A stretch of DNA of 64,000 nt. It comes from DSQK01 sp964550175. Its GTDB lineage: Archaea; Nanobdellota; Nanobdellia; Woesearchaeales; ARS49. The notes under the pieces were generated by a model, which worked only from the letters and a program-made list of their open reading frames with translations, made no database searches and was not told where the DNA came from. The position numbers and the translations under genes are program-made. Where the stretch lies: assembly GCA_964550175.1 (NCBI GenBank), contig CAZJXP010000001.1:558001-622000 (forward strand), written 5' to 3'. Positions 1 through 8,726 of this stretch are shown piece by piece (within the stretch, counting starts at the first letter, position 1; each line of letters opens with the position of its first letter).

Positions 1-1128
1 CCAGCCGCCGATAAACTCATCTTTGACGACGCTGGCCGTCAGTCCAGCGCCGGAAACTCCCTTGCCGGAAATGAATCTCCCTTTCGGCGAAACTTTGTGG
101 ATACGCTTGAGCATCTGCGATTTACCCGAACCCGGGTCTCCAATAAGCAAGATGTGTATGTCTCCTCGCGTCGAGACGCCGTCGTCGCGCATCTTTCGCA
201 CGCCGCCCATCAGCTGCAGCACGAGGGCTTCCTTAATCTTGTCATGCCCGTAGATGCTGGGAGCGATGCTTGAGAAGAATTTGCGCTCGAACTGCGGATC
301 GGCCGCGAGCTCTTTGATTTTTGATTCATCTTCGGGGCTGAGCTTGATGTCGAAATAATCCTCTTCGCGCGGCTCAAGATAATTCGTCTCAAACATGATG
401 TCGGACTTGATGCTTTTTGCGCCGGAACGCAATGTGACGGGCAATTCTTTGAGAATCCCAACCAGTAAAATTTTGCCGCCCGGGTTTGTCCGCTTTTCGG
501 ACATCGGGCTCACCAAATCATTTTTGAGCATCACATTCAAGCGTTTTGGCTGCTCGCCGCCTTCCAACTGGTCTGATCCTTCCTCAATCACAATGCCTTG
601 GGCGTCAACAAGCTCTTTGCTGACAAGCCTGAATTTTCCTTTGCGCCCGCAAGAACATCGCGATGGTTCTTTGAACGATTCTTCGAGCTGCAGCACATTG
701 AGGACATTTCCGCAGCTCGGACACTCGAAGCGCGCGCTCGTGACTTGGGGTCTGACCTCAGTCTTGTTTCTGACGACGCCTTCGATGGCGAGGAGCTTGT
801 TGAGATGCTCGTGTCGCAGGTTGCGCACGAACATGAGGCTGCTTGCGGGGAGATTCTTGTACCGTACGGTGAACCCTTTGTTGTTGCCGCCGGGCAAGTC
901 GAATTGCTCAATCGCGAGCTGGCTTGCTTTAAGGACTTCCTCAGGCTGTTCAAGCAGCAAATCCGCCAAGGCAGGCTCGAACTTCGCCAAATCCTGAAAG
1001 TCCACCGTAATGAATTTGAGGCCCTTACGCGCGTGCTCCACAAGATCGGCGTAGTAACTGCGTTCGAGAAATTCCGTGAGCGTCCGAATCATCTCGGGAG
1101 CGTCAATCGTCCTTGCTTGGGCTTCCAT
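1..1128 (-). CDS. mcm: Replicative DNA helicase MCM (3' end of gene outside window)
   Basis: This is the archaeal minichromosome maintenance helicase, the ring ATPase that unwinds DNA at the fork. Reading from the ATG at 1128, 376 codons are visible before the window edge. A zinc-binding loop is seen at about residues 135-160 (CPSC then CSC), followed by the oligonucleotide-binding region. The Walker A motif GDPGSGKSQ is at about residue 328. Walker B, the arginine finger and the C-terminal winged helix lie outside the window. The frame is open throughout, so the gene is cut by the window and not broken. Its promoter carries a box shared with the primase and hef genes (see 1149-1181). Identification is secure. 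Confidence 0.95.
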   Translation of the reverse strand, partial: MEAQARTIDAPEMIRTLTEFLERSYYADLVEHARKGLKFITVDFQDLAKFEPALADLLLEQPEEVLKASQLAIEQFDLPGGNNKGFTVRYKNLPASSLMFVRNLRHEHLNKLLAIEGVVRNKTEVRPQVTSARFECPSCGNVLNVLQLEESFKEPSRCSCGRKGKFRLVSKELVDAQGIVIEEGSDQLEGGEQPKRLNVMLKNDLVSPMSEKRTNPGGKILLVGILKELPVTLRSGAKSIKSDIMFETNYLEPREEDYFDIKLSPEDESKIKELAADPQFERKFFSSIAPSIYGHDKIKEALVLQLMGGVRKMRDDGVSTRGDIHILLIGDPGSGKSQMLKRIHKVSPKGRFISGKGVSGAGLTASVVKDEFIGGW

Positions 1129-1148
1129 CTCTTTTTCTTACCTTTTCT

Positions 1149-1181
1149 TTTTTATATTCTTCACGCACGAATGTCCAGTGG
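1149..1181 (-). promoter_or_regulatory. mcm promoter: TATA box plus CCACTGGACATTC box
   Basis: Reading toward mcm, the 13-base box CCACTGGACATTC (1169-1181) is followed after 10 bases by an A/T-rich TATA element (AATATAAAA, about 1150-1158), which lies about 25 bases before the mcm start. The identical 13-mer, with the same 10-base gap, precedes the TATA box of hef (20421-20433). A close variant precedes the TATA box facing the primase gene (17781-17793). The position just upstream of the BRE/TATA suits an activator site or operator. The regulator is unknown. Confidence 0.6.
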
Positions 1182-1234
1182 TTTTTTCAGAGCTGACGCT
1201 ATGTGTTCGCGAGTGCTAAAAATTCTTGAAATTC

Positions 1235-1795
1235 CTACTTCTTGACTTTCTTCAAGTTCTCGATGAGGATATCAAGCACTTTGTGGACTTCGTCTTCGCT
1301 CTTCGTGCCAGTGCAAACGACCTTTCCGTTGCTGAACAACAGGAACGTCGCTTTCTTGTCCGGGAGCTTGTAAACGAGGCCGGGGAACTGTTCCGGTTCG
1401 TATTCGGTGTTCTCGAGCTTCATCGCGAGGACGTTCAAGTTGAGGTCCATGCCGACGCTGCCAGAAGCAACGATGTTCTGAATCTTGACTTCGGGAAATG
1501 CCTTAATTTTCACGTTGATTTTTTCGAGGCTCTTAATGATCTTGCGGATGCTTTCGTGCACGTCAGGCATGGTTCGCGCGCCAGTACAGACAATGTTTCC
1601 GGATGAGAAAATCAACGCGCTTGTCTTCGGCTCTTTGATTCTGATAACGAGGCCGGGGAACTGTTCGGGGTTGTATTCTGTGTTGCTCAACGTGGCGGCC
1701 ATTTTTTCCAAAGGAATGTCTTGGCCGAGCTTTGCGGAGACGACTATATTGACGACTTTGATCTCTTTGCCCGATTTGACTACTTTCTTTGCCAT
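1235..1795 (-). CDS. tbp: TATA-box-binding protein TBP
   Basis: General transcription factor that binds the archaeal TATA box and recruits TFB and RNA polymerase. The 186-residue protein is the usual two direct repeats of about 90 residues: each has the stretch NTEYxPEQFPGLV or ENTEYEPEQFPGLV followed by a strand carrying VCTG. The saddle fold is therefore complete. The start is the ATG at 1795 because GGAGG lies 7 bases upstream. An upstream TTG in frame (1807) lies before that Shine-Dalgarno sequence and is less likely. The gene stands alone between mcm and the EMC3 gene. Confidence 0.97.
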   Translation of the reverse strand: MAKKVVKSGKEIKVVNIVVSAKLGQDIPLEKMAATLSNTEYNPEQFPGLVIRIKEPKTSALIFSSGNIVCTGARTMPDVHESIRKIIKSLEKINVKIKAFPEVKIQNIVASGSVGMDLNLNVLAMKLENTEYEPEQFPGLVYKLPDKKATFLLFSNGKVVCTGTKSEDEVHKVLDILIENLKKVKK

Positions 1796-1807
1796 GGATT
1801 CCTCCAA

Positions 1808-2002
1808 ATGAACAACAGTTGACCTGAAAACCCCCCGGTTCCCACCTGGCCCTCTCGTGTTGTATTTAAGCTCTTTATAAGGGGAGGTATTTAAATACTT
1901 TTGTGTTTAAATATGACTGTTTGGGCACTAGGCACCCGAACGTTGCAGATGGAACTTCGCATTTAATGCTTTTAATGGCTATTAATGAGGTATTCTGCAA
2001 AA
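1808..2002. promoter_or_regulatory. Promoter region upstream of tbp
   Basis: No convincing gene is seen here. Two A/T-rich elements usable as TATA boxes lie on the minus strand: CTTATAAAG (about 1873-1881) and the palindromic ATTTAAATA (about 1889-1897). The first would give a tbp transcript with a leader of some 50-60 bases that contains the GGAGG site. The second is symmetric and could also serve the plus strand. Confidence 0.4.
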
Positions 2003-2173
2003 ATGAGCGTCTCAACCCCCATCGCTTCCACTGGAGCGCATGGAATTCGTCTCGACGGAGGCGGTTTTCCCGATGGAATTGCTCTGTCGACGGAACGTCA
2101 TTTTCGCTTCATTTGGAACGGAAAATCAGTATACTTTCAGCCATTTTCTGAGCAACATCGAGAATACGATTGA
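2003..2173 (+). CDS. Possible small protein, convergent with EMC3 gene
   Basis: An open frame of 56 codons runs from an ATG at 2003 and ends 48 bases inside the 3' end of the EMC3 gene on the other strand. The composition looks protein-like (GGGFPDG, an aromatic stretch RFIWNGKSVYFQPF), but there is no Shine-Dalgarno sequence and I recognise no family. It is listed because the stretch 1808-2125 is otherwise unexplained. It may equally be chance or a decayed fragment. Confidence 0.25.
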   Translation: MSVSTPIASTGAHGIRLDGGGFPDGIALSTERHFRFIWNGKSVYFQPFSEQHREYD

Positions 2174-2887
2174 GAAAATGATGTAGCTCCAGAGCCAGGT
2201 GATCCCAAAACTTCCGATATGGATGACCTTGGTCTTTTCATGCGCGGTGGTGATGCTTTTTACGGAACCATCGTTCACCGTGAGCGTAGGCTCAATGTAA
2301 TGCCTTGCTTCGGTGATTTCGACTTCTTTGACATAGGAACGGTCACCAAAATCAAACGTGATGGCATGAATCCCTGCAACCCCTTTAAACGTGAAAATCG
2401 TGCTGCCTTCTGAGATCGTGCGCGTGGCGTCGCTGACGAGCGTCATTCCATCCGGAACGTGCGCGGTGATATTTCCAGCAGCCGCAGCGTCAAACACAAT
2501 GGTCATCGTGAATTCTTGACCCGGATGAATCGATTCGAACGCGAAATGTCCATTCAGCCAGCCGAAGACAAGAATGATTGGCAAGAACGTGAACAGCATC
2601 GGCCGGAAGCTGTGCGTCATGTACTTCATGTTCGCTTCCATCGCGCGCTTGTTGACTTCCATCATCTTGCTTGGATCGTGCTTGAGCTCGCGCATCTGGA
2701 CTTGGAGCGACTTTAATTCATCCTTCAAGGATTTCATCAAGTCCTGATTGGTCGTGTACTTGTACGCTAACGTGATGAGCACGGAAAGGACGAGCGAAAG
2801 AATCAAAATGCTGATAAGCGGGTCAAAACGCAGCATCCAGTCGAGCGCGAAATTGAGCGCCGGGTCAAGAAACGAGAAAAATCCCAC
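2126..2887 (-). CDS. EMC3/TMCO1 (DUF106) family membrane insertase
   Basis: Archaeal member of the Oxa1/YidC/EMC3 superfamily, which inserts membrane proteins. The 253-residue protein has an N-terminal membrane segment (about residues 20-42), a positively charged cytosolic coiled-coil hairpin (about 45-95) with the family signature around MRELKHDPSKMMEVNK, a second membrane segment (about 95-112), an insert predicted to be beta-rich (about 120-210), and a last membrane segment near the C-terminus. It directly follows secY with a 1-base stop/start overlap at the end of the ribosomal operon. In many archaea the DUF106 gene also follows secY, usually after adk, which is absent here. Confidence 0.85.
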   Translation of the reverse strand: MGFFSFLDPALNFALDWMLRFDPLISILILSLVLSVLITLAYKYTTNQDLMKSLKDELKSLQVQMRELKHDPSKMMEVNKRAMEANMKYMTHSFRPMLFTFLPIILVFGWLNGHFAFESIHPGQEFTMTIVFDAAAAGNITAHVPDGMTLVSDATRTISEGSTIFTFKGVAGIHAITFDFGDRSYVKEVEITEARHYIEPTLTVNDGSVKSITTAHEKTKVIHIGSFGITWLWSYIIFSIVFSMLLRKWLKVY

Positions 2888-4281
2888 TATTCGCCGCCCA
2901 TGAACTTTCTCATCATCGGATTCATATCCATCATGTGCTGACGCGCGATGTCTTCATAGAGTCGGTAAATAATCATGACCGTAAGCAAGAGTCCTGTTCC
3001 GTGCGTTAATGCCCCTGAGACGTCAGCGACGCCCGCGAGCACGCCAACGGAGATTGCGCCCATCACGGTGAGCGGGTAAATGTAACGGTCAAGGACGCGT
3101 TCCAGTACGCGTTCGTCGCGTCGGAATCCTGGAATCTGCAATCCGGACGCCATCATCTGGCGAGCCTGCGAGCGCGCGTCCATGCCTGAGGTTTGCACCC
3201 AGAACAATGAGAAGACGACCGAACCGACAATGAGGAACAGAAGATAGGTTGCCGCATGAGCGACGTCAATAAATCGCAAGCTTCCCTTAATCATTGCGCC
3301 AACGATGTTTTGCGGCGTGAGCCAAAGCACAAGACCTGAGGTTGCTTGACCGTTAACGAACGTGCCGAAAATCGGGGCGCCCCAGTTTTGCAACAGGTTA
3401 CCCCAGAGCTGCAAGTTCGCAAGCAAGGCGGAAACAAGAATGACGGGCATGTTGCTGGTGTAAACGAAATGCAATGGCCATCGGATGCCGTAGCCGCGCA
3501 CGCGGCCGAATGAGAGCGGGATTTCCACTTTCATGGCTTGAAGATAGACAGCGATAACGAACACGACAATGGTTGAAATGACCCCTGCGAGCATCAGGCC
3601 TGCGCCCTGCGGGTCGCCTGCGATAAGACTTTGCACCAATGCAGGGATTGCTCCCGTTGCGATGCCCGGCGTCGTAGGAGACGGCAACGGCGAGAGCGCA
3701 CGGATGAAGATGCTTTGTGAAACGCCAGCGGCGATAAACAATGAAATGCCCGAGCCGAATCCCCATTTGCTGACGACTTGGTCCATCATCATGACCAAGA
3801 ATCCGCCGAGGAAGAGCTGCAAAATCAATAACAGTTGGAGTTGGAGATAGAGCGCAGTTCCCGCGAGCTCAGGCGCTGGAGCGAGACCGCCCATAAACAC
3901 ATAGATTGCGGCTTCGAAAATGATGAACGCGATCGAGCCGAGCTGTTGGATTCCTTGGAATTTCTTTTTACCTTCGTGCGTAGAAAGGTCAAACTTCAGG
4001 ATGCCTGCGCCGTTCAACAATTGGAGGACGATGCTTGCTGTCACGAGCGGACCGATACCTAAGCTCAAGATGCTTCCGAAGCTTGCGCCGAGAATGATGG
4101 AGATGAATTCAAAACGCTGCAACGCGTTCGCGCCGAGTCCGAACAACGGAACGAGTGAAAGTGCAAAGAATAACACTAACGTGATCGTCGTCCACTTCAA
4201 TTTTTCCTTGAAGGAGAGCTTTTTCTGGGTCGGAGCAGCGACTTCGGGAACAAATTCAACTATTTTGTCGAGCAAACTCAT
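2887..4281 (-). CDS. secY: Preprotein translocase subunit SecY
   Basis: Central pore of the Sec translocon in the cytoplasmic membrane. The 464-residue protein has about ten hydrophobic segments and family landmarks such as the plug region after TM1, and cytosolic loops bearing RVRGYGIRWP and SGMDARSQARQM. Length and order of segments are normal for archaea. The start overlaps the stop of the L15 gene by 4 bases (ATGA type), so it is translated with the ribosomal operon. The partner Sec61-beta is encoded at 38801-38974. Confidence 0.97.
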   Translation of the reverse strand: MSLLDKIVEFVPEVAAPTQKKLSFKEKLKWTTITLVLFFALSLVPLFGLGANALQRFEFISIILGASFGSILSLGIGPLVTASIVLQLLNGAGILKFDLSTHEGKKKFQGIQQLGSIAFIIFEAAIYVFMGGLAPAPELAGTALYLQLQLLLILQLFLGGFLVMMMDQVVSKWGFGSGISLFIAAGVSQSIFIRALSPLPSPTTPGIATGAIPALVQSLIAGDPQGAGLMLAGVISTIVVFVIAVYLQAMKVEIPLSFGRVRGYGIRWPLHFVYTSNMPVILVSALLANLQLWGNLLQNWGAPIFGTFVNGQATSGLVLWLTPQNIVGAMIKGSLRFIDVAHAATYLLFLIVGSVVFSLFWVQTSGMDARSQARQMMASGLQIPGFRRDERVLERVLDRYIYPLTVMGAISVGVLAGVADVSGALTHGTGLLLTVMIIYRLYEDIARQHMMDMNPMMRKFMGGE

Positions 4282-4712
4282 GCTTCAACGGCAACGGTTC
4301 CACCAGCTGCCTTCACCTTTTCAACCGCTTTTTTGGATGCTGATGCGATGGTGAGGTTCACTTTCTTGGAGACGGTGCCGACGCTCAAAAGCTTGGTGTA
4401 GCCGAGCTTGCCGAGGTCGACCGAGAACAGGCCGCCCGCGTGCGTCGCGTGCTTTTCTGAGACCCAGCGGTCCAAGTTTTGAACAACAATCTTCAAGTTG
4501 ATCGGAACCGAGGTGGCTTCGCTGTTGTGCGCGATGAATCCGTGCTTGCCGAACACTCTGTCCGCGTACGACGGCTTCTTTCCGTCTGCCTTTTTGCCGG
4601 AGCCTGCGTTGCCTGCTCCGCCCTTGTTTCCTGAACCGCGGTGGAGTCGTCCCCAACCATGCGTTCGTGAGCCTCGGAATCGGGAGATTCGTTTGCGCTT
4701 GTGGAATGCCAT
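4278..4712 (-). CDS. rpl15: Ribosomal protein L15 (uL15)
   Basis: Large-subunit protein of 144 residues. It has the basic, glycine-rich N-terminal extension typical of L15 (FRGSRTHGWGRLHRGSGNKGGAG) that reaches into the rRNA, and a C-terminal globular part ending in the KAVEKVKAAGG repeat-like helix. Its ATG overlaps the L30 stop by one base and its own stop overlaps the secY start. Confidence 0.97.
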   Translation of the reverse strand: MAFHKRKRISRFRGSRTHGWGRLHRGSGNKGGAGNAGSGKKADGKKPSYADRVFGKHGFIAHNSEATSVPINLKIVVQNLDRWVSEKHATHAGGLFSVDLGKLGYTKLLSVGTVSKKVNLTIASASKKAVEKVKAAGGTVAVEA

Positions 4713-5119
4713 TAGATCATCCTCGTGATGAGCTTGCTTATAGATTTACCGCGGTAGCCGAGCGCGCCCTTTGCGCTGTTCGGCAGCTTGATTCCCTTGG
4801 TTTCAAATCCCTTCTTCGGGGACTGCAATAGGAACTGGTGCTTTTTCGGCGACTTTGCCTTCGCTTCGAGCTGCTTGATGAGCTCATCGTCGGCTTCGCC
4901 CCAGGTGATGAATGAGTTGACTTTTCGGATCATACCGCGCATGCCCTGGCTGTCGGTCACGATAACACAGGAATGTCGCGTCGGCAAGTGCATCAAATCG
5001 AGCGTCAATCGGATTTCAGTGCTCATCTTCGGCGCGCCGCGAACACGGACGAGCGCCAACAGGCCCTTCGATTCGTGCTTCTTCGTTTCCGCTTTCGGAG
5101 TAGTCGTTTTGGTTACCAT
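4712..5119 (-). CDS. rpl30: Ribosomal protein L30 (uL30)
   Basis: Large-subunit protein; 135 residues from the ATG at 5119. The L30 core begins at LALVRVRGAP and continues through RHSCVIVTDSQGMRGMIRKV; the C-terminal extension is the archaeal form. A longer in-frame reading starts upstream inside the S5 gene, but its first 34 residues resemble nothing in L30, so I take 5119. It lies 5 bases downstream of the S5 stop. Confidence 0.95.
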   Translation of the reverse strand: MVTKTTTPKAETKKHESKGLLALVRVRGAPKMSTEIRLTLDLMHLPTRHSCVIVTDSQGMRGMIRKVNSFITWGEADDELIKQLEAKAKSPKKHQFLLQSPKKGFETKGIKLPNSAKGALGYRGKSISKLITRMI

Positions 5120-5124
5120 GGGAA

Positions 5125-5961
5125 TCAGTTCTTCTTGAGCATGCCGTCGCAGATACCGAGCTTGTCCGACGTCTCGTGCGAGATCTTCGTCGTTGAAAGC
5201 TTCTTCAACGCCGAGAAGCACGCGGTCGCGAGGTTGTTCGTGTTCTTCGTCTGTCCGAAAGTCTTGCTCCAGACATCCTTGAATCCGGCGAGCGCGAGGA
5301 TCTTTGCGCAGTTCGGCTCGATGATGAGCCCTTTACCTTTCGGCGCAGGGATCAATCGAATGACTGCCGAGCCGCACTTGCCTTCGACTTCGAACGGAAC
5401 GCTGTGCGACGTCTTGCAGTTGCACTGCCAACTTCCGCAGCCGCGCTTGACCTTGATTAAGTGCAACTTCGCGTTTCGGACGGATTTCTCTCGCGCCGGA
5501 ACGGTGTCCTTTCCTTTTCCGTAGCCAAGGCCGACGAAACCATCTCGGTTTCCGACAACAGCCATGACGCCGAAGCTCGGCTTGTTTCCTTCAGGGGATT
5601 TCTTTTGCGTCTGTCGGAAGATTCGCTTCTGACCGCCGCCGAACTTACCCTTGGATTGACCGATGAACAACAAATCCGTTTCGAGATTCGGAAGGATGAC
5701 ATCAACAATGGGAGCTTCAAGGATCGGGGTGCCTTCGTCGAAGACCGGACCGAGGTCCTTGATTTCGCCGTTCTTCACTTTCAATCCGAGCGCCGTCTTG
5801 GGAGTCCAAGCGGCGATATCGAACGAGCCCGCGACCGGCTTTGCGACTTCCTCTTCTGCCGGAACGGCTTCGATGACATCTTTTTCGACGTCGAGCTTTT
5901 CGACTACCGCGACAGCAGGCACAACTTCAGCCTTGGGTTCGGATTTTTTTTCTTTTGGCAT
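5125..5961 (-). CDS. rps5: Ribosomal protein S5 (uS5)
   Basis: Small-subunit protein important for decoding accuracy; 278 residues. The N-terminal third is an acidic, low-complexity tail (about residues 1-50, rich in V, E, K, A). The double-stranded RNA-binding domain follows (FRQTQKKSPEGNKPSFGVM and GLGYGKGK), and then the C-terminal domain. The tail makes it longer than many archaeal S5 proteins. The ATG at 5961 is preferred over a TTG three codons upstream that would overlap the L18 stop. Confidence 0.95.
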   Translation of the reverse strand: MPKEKKSEPKAEVVPAVAVVEKLDVEKDVIEAVPAEEEVAKPVAGSFDIAAWTPKTALGLKVKNGEIKDLGPVFDEGTPILEAPIVDVILPNLETDLLFIGQSKGKFGGGQKRIFRQTQKKSPEGNKPSFGVMAVVGNRDGFVGLGYGKGKDTVPAREKSVRNAKLHLIKVKRGCGSWQCNCKTSHSVPFEVEGKCGSAVIRLIPAPKGKGLIIEPNCAKILALAGFKDVWSKTFGQTKNTNNLATACFSALKKLSTTKISHETSDKLGICDGMLKKN

Positions 5962-5966
5962 GAGGA

Positions 5967-6548
5967 TCAACTCGCAAGCAATTTCTTCTTGATTTCGTCA
6001 ACGTGCTGCGGCAACTGTTCCGGCGCAAGCCCGTGCTTCGTGTACTGGGTGAATTGGTGAGGGTGCTTCTTCGCATCCTTCTTGACGTGCAAAGCCCAGG
6101 CCGCGATGTGCTCGCCGCGCAATCGCTTCGCGTCGGGAGCGATGCTCTGGTCCATCGGAACCGCGAGACCGCCGTCGATGACGCCCTTGATTGCGGCGTA
6201 GACTTTGTTGCCCTTGATGCTCGGATAGATGCCGATATCGGCAATCGCGTTCGAGATCTTCTTGGCTTTCGCTTTCTTCGAGAGCATGATGCCGCACAAG
6301 TAGGCCGCGCTGAGGTTGTCCGAGCCTGCTTTCCAGCCCTGCTTCGCGAGCTCGCGCGTGTGCGCGCTCACGAGGACCTTGTCGCCTTCAGGCGCGTAGT
6401 CGATGAGCTGCAATGAAATGTGGTGCAAGGATTTTCGCACGACCACTCGCGGCAAGCGCGACTTGAGCATCAACAATCGCGTACGGTAGTTGGTGCGGCC
6501 TTCGCGCTTTCTGCGAAATTGAACGTTGTAGTTGAGTCCGGTTGCCAT
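5967..6548 (-). CDS. rpl18: Ribosomal protein L18 (uL18)
   Basis: Large-subunit protein that binds 5S rRNA; 193 residues, the archaeal/eukaryotic (L5e-like) length. The N-terminus has the family motif with FRRKREGRTNYRTR, followed by VSAHTREL and the conserved NLSAAYLCG stretch. It begins 1 base after the L19e stop (6550) and ends 5 bases before the S5 start. Confidence 0.96.
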   Translation of the reverse strand: MATGLNYNVQFRRKREGRTNYRTRLLMLKSRLPRVVVRKSLHHISLQLIDYAPEGDKVLVSAHTRELAKQGWKAGSDNLSAAYLCGIMLSKKAKAKKISNAIADIGIYPSIKGNKVYAAIKGVIDGGLAVPMDQSIAPDAKRLRGEHIAAWALHVKKDAKKHPHQFTQYTKHGLAPEQLPQHVDEIKKKLLAS

Positions 6549-6549
6549 G

Positions 6550-6996
6550 TTATTTCTTCAGGAACAGGTTCTGTTCCTCCAAATAAATCTTGATGTGACG
6601 GGTGCTTCTGAAGAAGCCTCCCTTCGTCTTTCGGTACAAATTCTTGAATGTGTCATCGGTGACGAGCTCGTTGTCTCGGAGTCGCTTGATGAGGTCCCGC
6701 TGGGTTCGGATGTGCGCCATCCACTTGTCCTTTGTCGGGGTTCGGGCGCCTGCTTTTCCCTTTCGGCTACCGACTCCTCGTCTTCGGCCGCGGGCGCGCT
6801 GGGCCTGTCGCACACGGGCGCGAACTTTGCTTCCGCCATAGAGCGAGGCCTTGGTGATAATTCCTTGAGCGATAAGTCTGCGGACATCAAATGACGTGAT
6901 TGCTGCCTTGATTTCGTCAAGCTTGTCCGGGTTCAACCAGACGCGCTGAGGCGAGCACTTCAGGATCTGTCCACCAAGTCGTTTTTGAAGCATCAT
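6550..6996 (-). CDS. rpl19e: Ribosomal protein L19e (eL19)
   Basis: Large-subunit protein of 148 residues found only in archaea and eukaryotes. It shows QKRLGGQILKCSPQRVWLNP-type N-terminal sequence, and the very basic middle RGRRRGVGSRKGKAGAR that threads into the rRNA. The C-terminal helix is normal. Two adjacent ATG codons (6996 and 6993) could start it; the first overlaps the L32e stop. Confidence 0.97.
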   Translation of the reverse strand: MMLQKRLGGQILKCSPQRVWLNPDKLDEIKAAITSFDVRRLIAQGIITKASLYGGSKVRARVRQAQRARGRRRGVGSRKGKAGARTPTKDKWMAHIRTQRDLIKRLRDNELVTDDTFKNLYRKTKGGFFRSTRHIKIYLEEQNLFLKK

Positions 6997-7553
6997 TGTT
7001 TGCCGGTGAGGACCTTCTCGGCCTCCCGTTTCTCCTGTTCTTTCTTTTCTTCCTGCGTGCTGGAAGCTTCGGGCTTGCTCGGCTTTGTCGCGACCTTTTC
7101 AGGCTGCTTGTGCGCCGTCTTCGCGTGCTTGCGCGCCGCGAGATCTGCCTTGACGTCCTGCGCGAACTTCGACGCGTCCTTGATGTTCAGGACGCGGATG
7201 GTCTTTGATTGTGCCTTGGTGATGAGCTCGACTCGCCTGCGGTTGCCGACAGTCGCGGCGATGATGATTCCGTGCGTCTTGCCGCTGATGTGCTCGAGCT
7301 GGCTGACGGTGTGCACGAGAACCGGAACGAGTCCTGATTTGTGCATCCCTCGAACGAGCAACGGGCCTCGGTAGCCGGTGGTCGGCAAGTGTCCGTGCGC
7401 GTGCATGTGTCGGCGCAACTTGCTGTCCATTCCCTTAGGCTTTCGCCAGACCGGGTCGAGACGCGCTTTCTTGTGCCAGTCCTGCCGCTTGAAGTGCGGC
7501 TTCTTGGCTTTCTGCGCCTTTCTGAGTTCGAGGAGTTTCTTTATGTCCGCCAT
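6993..7553 (-). CDS. rpl32e: Ribosomal protein L32e (eL32)
   Basis: Archaeal/eukaryotic large-subunit protein; 186 residues. The L32e core (FKRQDWHKKARLDPVWRKPKG, then SKLRRH and GYRGP) occupies about residues 20-130. The last 50 residues are a charged, repetitive tail rich in K, E and A. The start is the ATG at 7553, one base after the L6 stop; a TTG nine bases upstream would overlap the L6 gene. Confidence 0.95.
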   Translation of the reverse strand: MADIKKLLELRKAQKAKKPHFKRQDWHKKARLDPVWRKPKGMDSKLRRHMHAHGHLPTTGYRGPLLVRGMHKSGLVPVLVHTVSQLEHISGKTHGIIIAATVGNRRRVELITKAQSKTIRVLNIKDASKFAQDVKADLAARKHAKTAHKQPEKVATKPSKPEASSTQEEKKEQEKREAEKVLTGKQ

Positions 7554-7554
7554 T

Positions 7555-8100
7555 TTATTCAACCTTCACGCCGCACTTTTCAACCATGTGGATGCCGTCC
7601 TGGAATACCCGACGGTCGACATGACAGATGCGCGCGAGCTGTTCGATGTCGCTCGCCATCTGGCCGGCCAATTCGAGGTCGATGCTTTCGACCGTGATAT
7701 CCTGGCCTGCAATTTTGACGGTGACATTATCTTTGATTCGGATAGTTCGGGGAACTTTCTCACCGAACAAGTTCTTGATGTTGAAATCCTTTCCGGTGAT
7801 CGACACGTTCATCGGGAAGTGGCTCGAGCAGACCTTGAGCTTGTAGACCCACGGCTGCTGGACTCCCTTGACCATGTTGCGGAGGTGGGCGATGAGCGTG
7901 TTCAACGCGGTCTTCTCTCGCTTGGTTCCCTTGATTGCGCTGAGCGTGACTTGGTTTCCCTGGATTGCGACCTTGACAAACGTCGAGGTGAGCTTTCGCT
8001 TGAGCTCGCCCTTCGGTCCCTTAACTGAGACGACAAAGTTCGCCAAGCTCGCGGTGACGCCGGCCGGCAATTCCAATGTTTCGGATAGGTCGAGTTTCAT
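7555..8100 (-). CDS. rpl6: Ribosomal protein L6 (uL6)
   Basis: Large-subunit protein of 181 residues near the factor-binding site. Two related alpha/beta domains are visible, with VSVKGPKGELKRKL in the first and VTVKIAGQDITVESIDLELAGQMA in the second. Archaeal length and sequence are normal. It follows the S8 stop by one base. Confidence 0.96.
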   Translation of the reverse strand: MKLDLSETLELPAGVTASLANFVVSVKGPKGELKRKLTSTFVKVAIQGNQVTLSAIKGTKREKTALNTLIAHLRNMVKGVQQPWVYKLKVCSSHFPMNVSITGKDFNIKNLFGEKVPRTIRIKDNVTVKIAGQDITVESIDLELAGQMASDIEQLARICHVDRRVFQDGIHMVEKCGVKVE

Positions 8101-8101
8101 G

Positions 8102-8491
8102 TTAGTAGCAGTAGGCGATGAGTCGCCCGCCGTGGTTGTGCTTTTTCGCGTCTTCGTGGGTCATCATCCCTTTCGGGGTGCTGACGATCAAGACACCGAC
8201 GTTCTTCGCCGGCAAGTATCGCTTCTCGAACTTTTCGTATTCGGGCGTCGTCACCGCGAATCGGGGCTTGATGACGCCGCACTTGTTGATCTTGCCAAGG
8301 AGATGGACTTTGAGGACGCCACCACGGGAAGCCGTCGTGAGTTCGGTCGTGCCGATGTAGCCGTGCGCGTTGAAAATCTCGAGCACGCTCTTGATCGTTT
8401 TGCTGATAGGCATGATGACGCATTCATTGCGTCCGATGTTCTCGAAGTTCTGGATCTTCGAAAGCGCTGTGGCGAGTGTGTCGTTTAGCAT
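8102..8491 (-). CDS. rps8: Ribosomal protein S8 (uS8)
   Basis: Primary 16S rRNA-binding protein of the small subunit, 129 residues. Landmarks are the N-terminal MLNDTLATALSKIQN and the C-terminal VLIVSTPKGMMTHEDA with the final GGRLIAYCY. It starts 4 bases after the S14 stop and belongs to the ribosomal operon. Confidence 0.97.
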   Translation of the reverse strand: MLNDTLATALSKIQNFENIGRNECVIMPISKTIKSVLEIFNAHGYIGTTELTTASRGGVLKVHLLGKINKCGVIKPRFAVTTPEYEKFEKRYLPAKNVGVLIVSTPKGMMTHEDAKKHNHGGRLIAYCY

Positions 8492-8495
8492 GGTT

Positions 8496-8726
8496 TCATC
8501 CGTATTTTTTGAATCCGATCTGTTGCGCGATCTGTCGGAAGCACTGTCGGCACAAGTTCAAACCATATTTGTTGTTGTGGCCCCGGTGCTGTCCGCATCG
8601 CTGGCACTTGACAGTGGTCTGGCCGGTGCTTCGCACCTTCGGCTTGTTGTGCTTGATGTACTTCTTCATAGCAATAGGCTTGGCCTTCAATTGCCGGAAT
8701 GCCTTTTGCCAGTCGCTCGTTGTCAT
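8496..8726 (-). CDS. rps14: Ribosomal protein S14, zinc-binding type (uS14)
   Basis: Small-subunit protein of 76 residues. It keeps the zinc site as two CxxC pairs (CQRC and CRQC) about 18 residues apart, as in archaeal and zinc-type bacterial S14. It carries an N-terminal extension of about 30 residues. Its start overlaps the L5 stop by 4 bases. Confidence 0.96.
   Translation of the reverse strand: MTTSDWQKAFRQLKAKPIAMKKYIKHNKPKVRSTGQTTVKCQRCGQHRGHNNKYGLNLCRQCFRQIAQQIGFKKYG

Noticed and set aside
2020..2045. Origin recognition (mini-ORB) site, suggested by TTCCACTGGA
   Set aside because: Only one copy, no G-rich tail, no cluster of sites and no orc1/cdc6 gene nearby.
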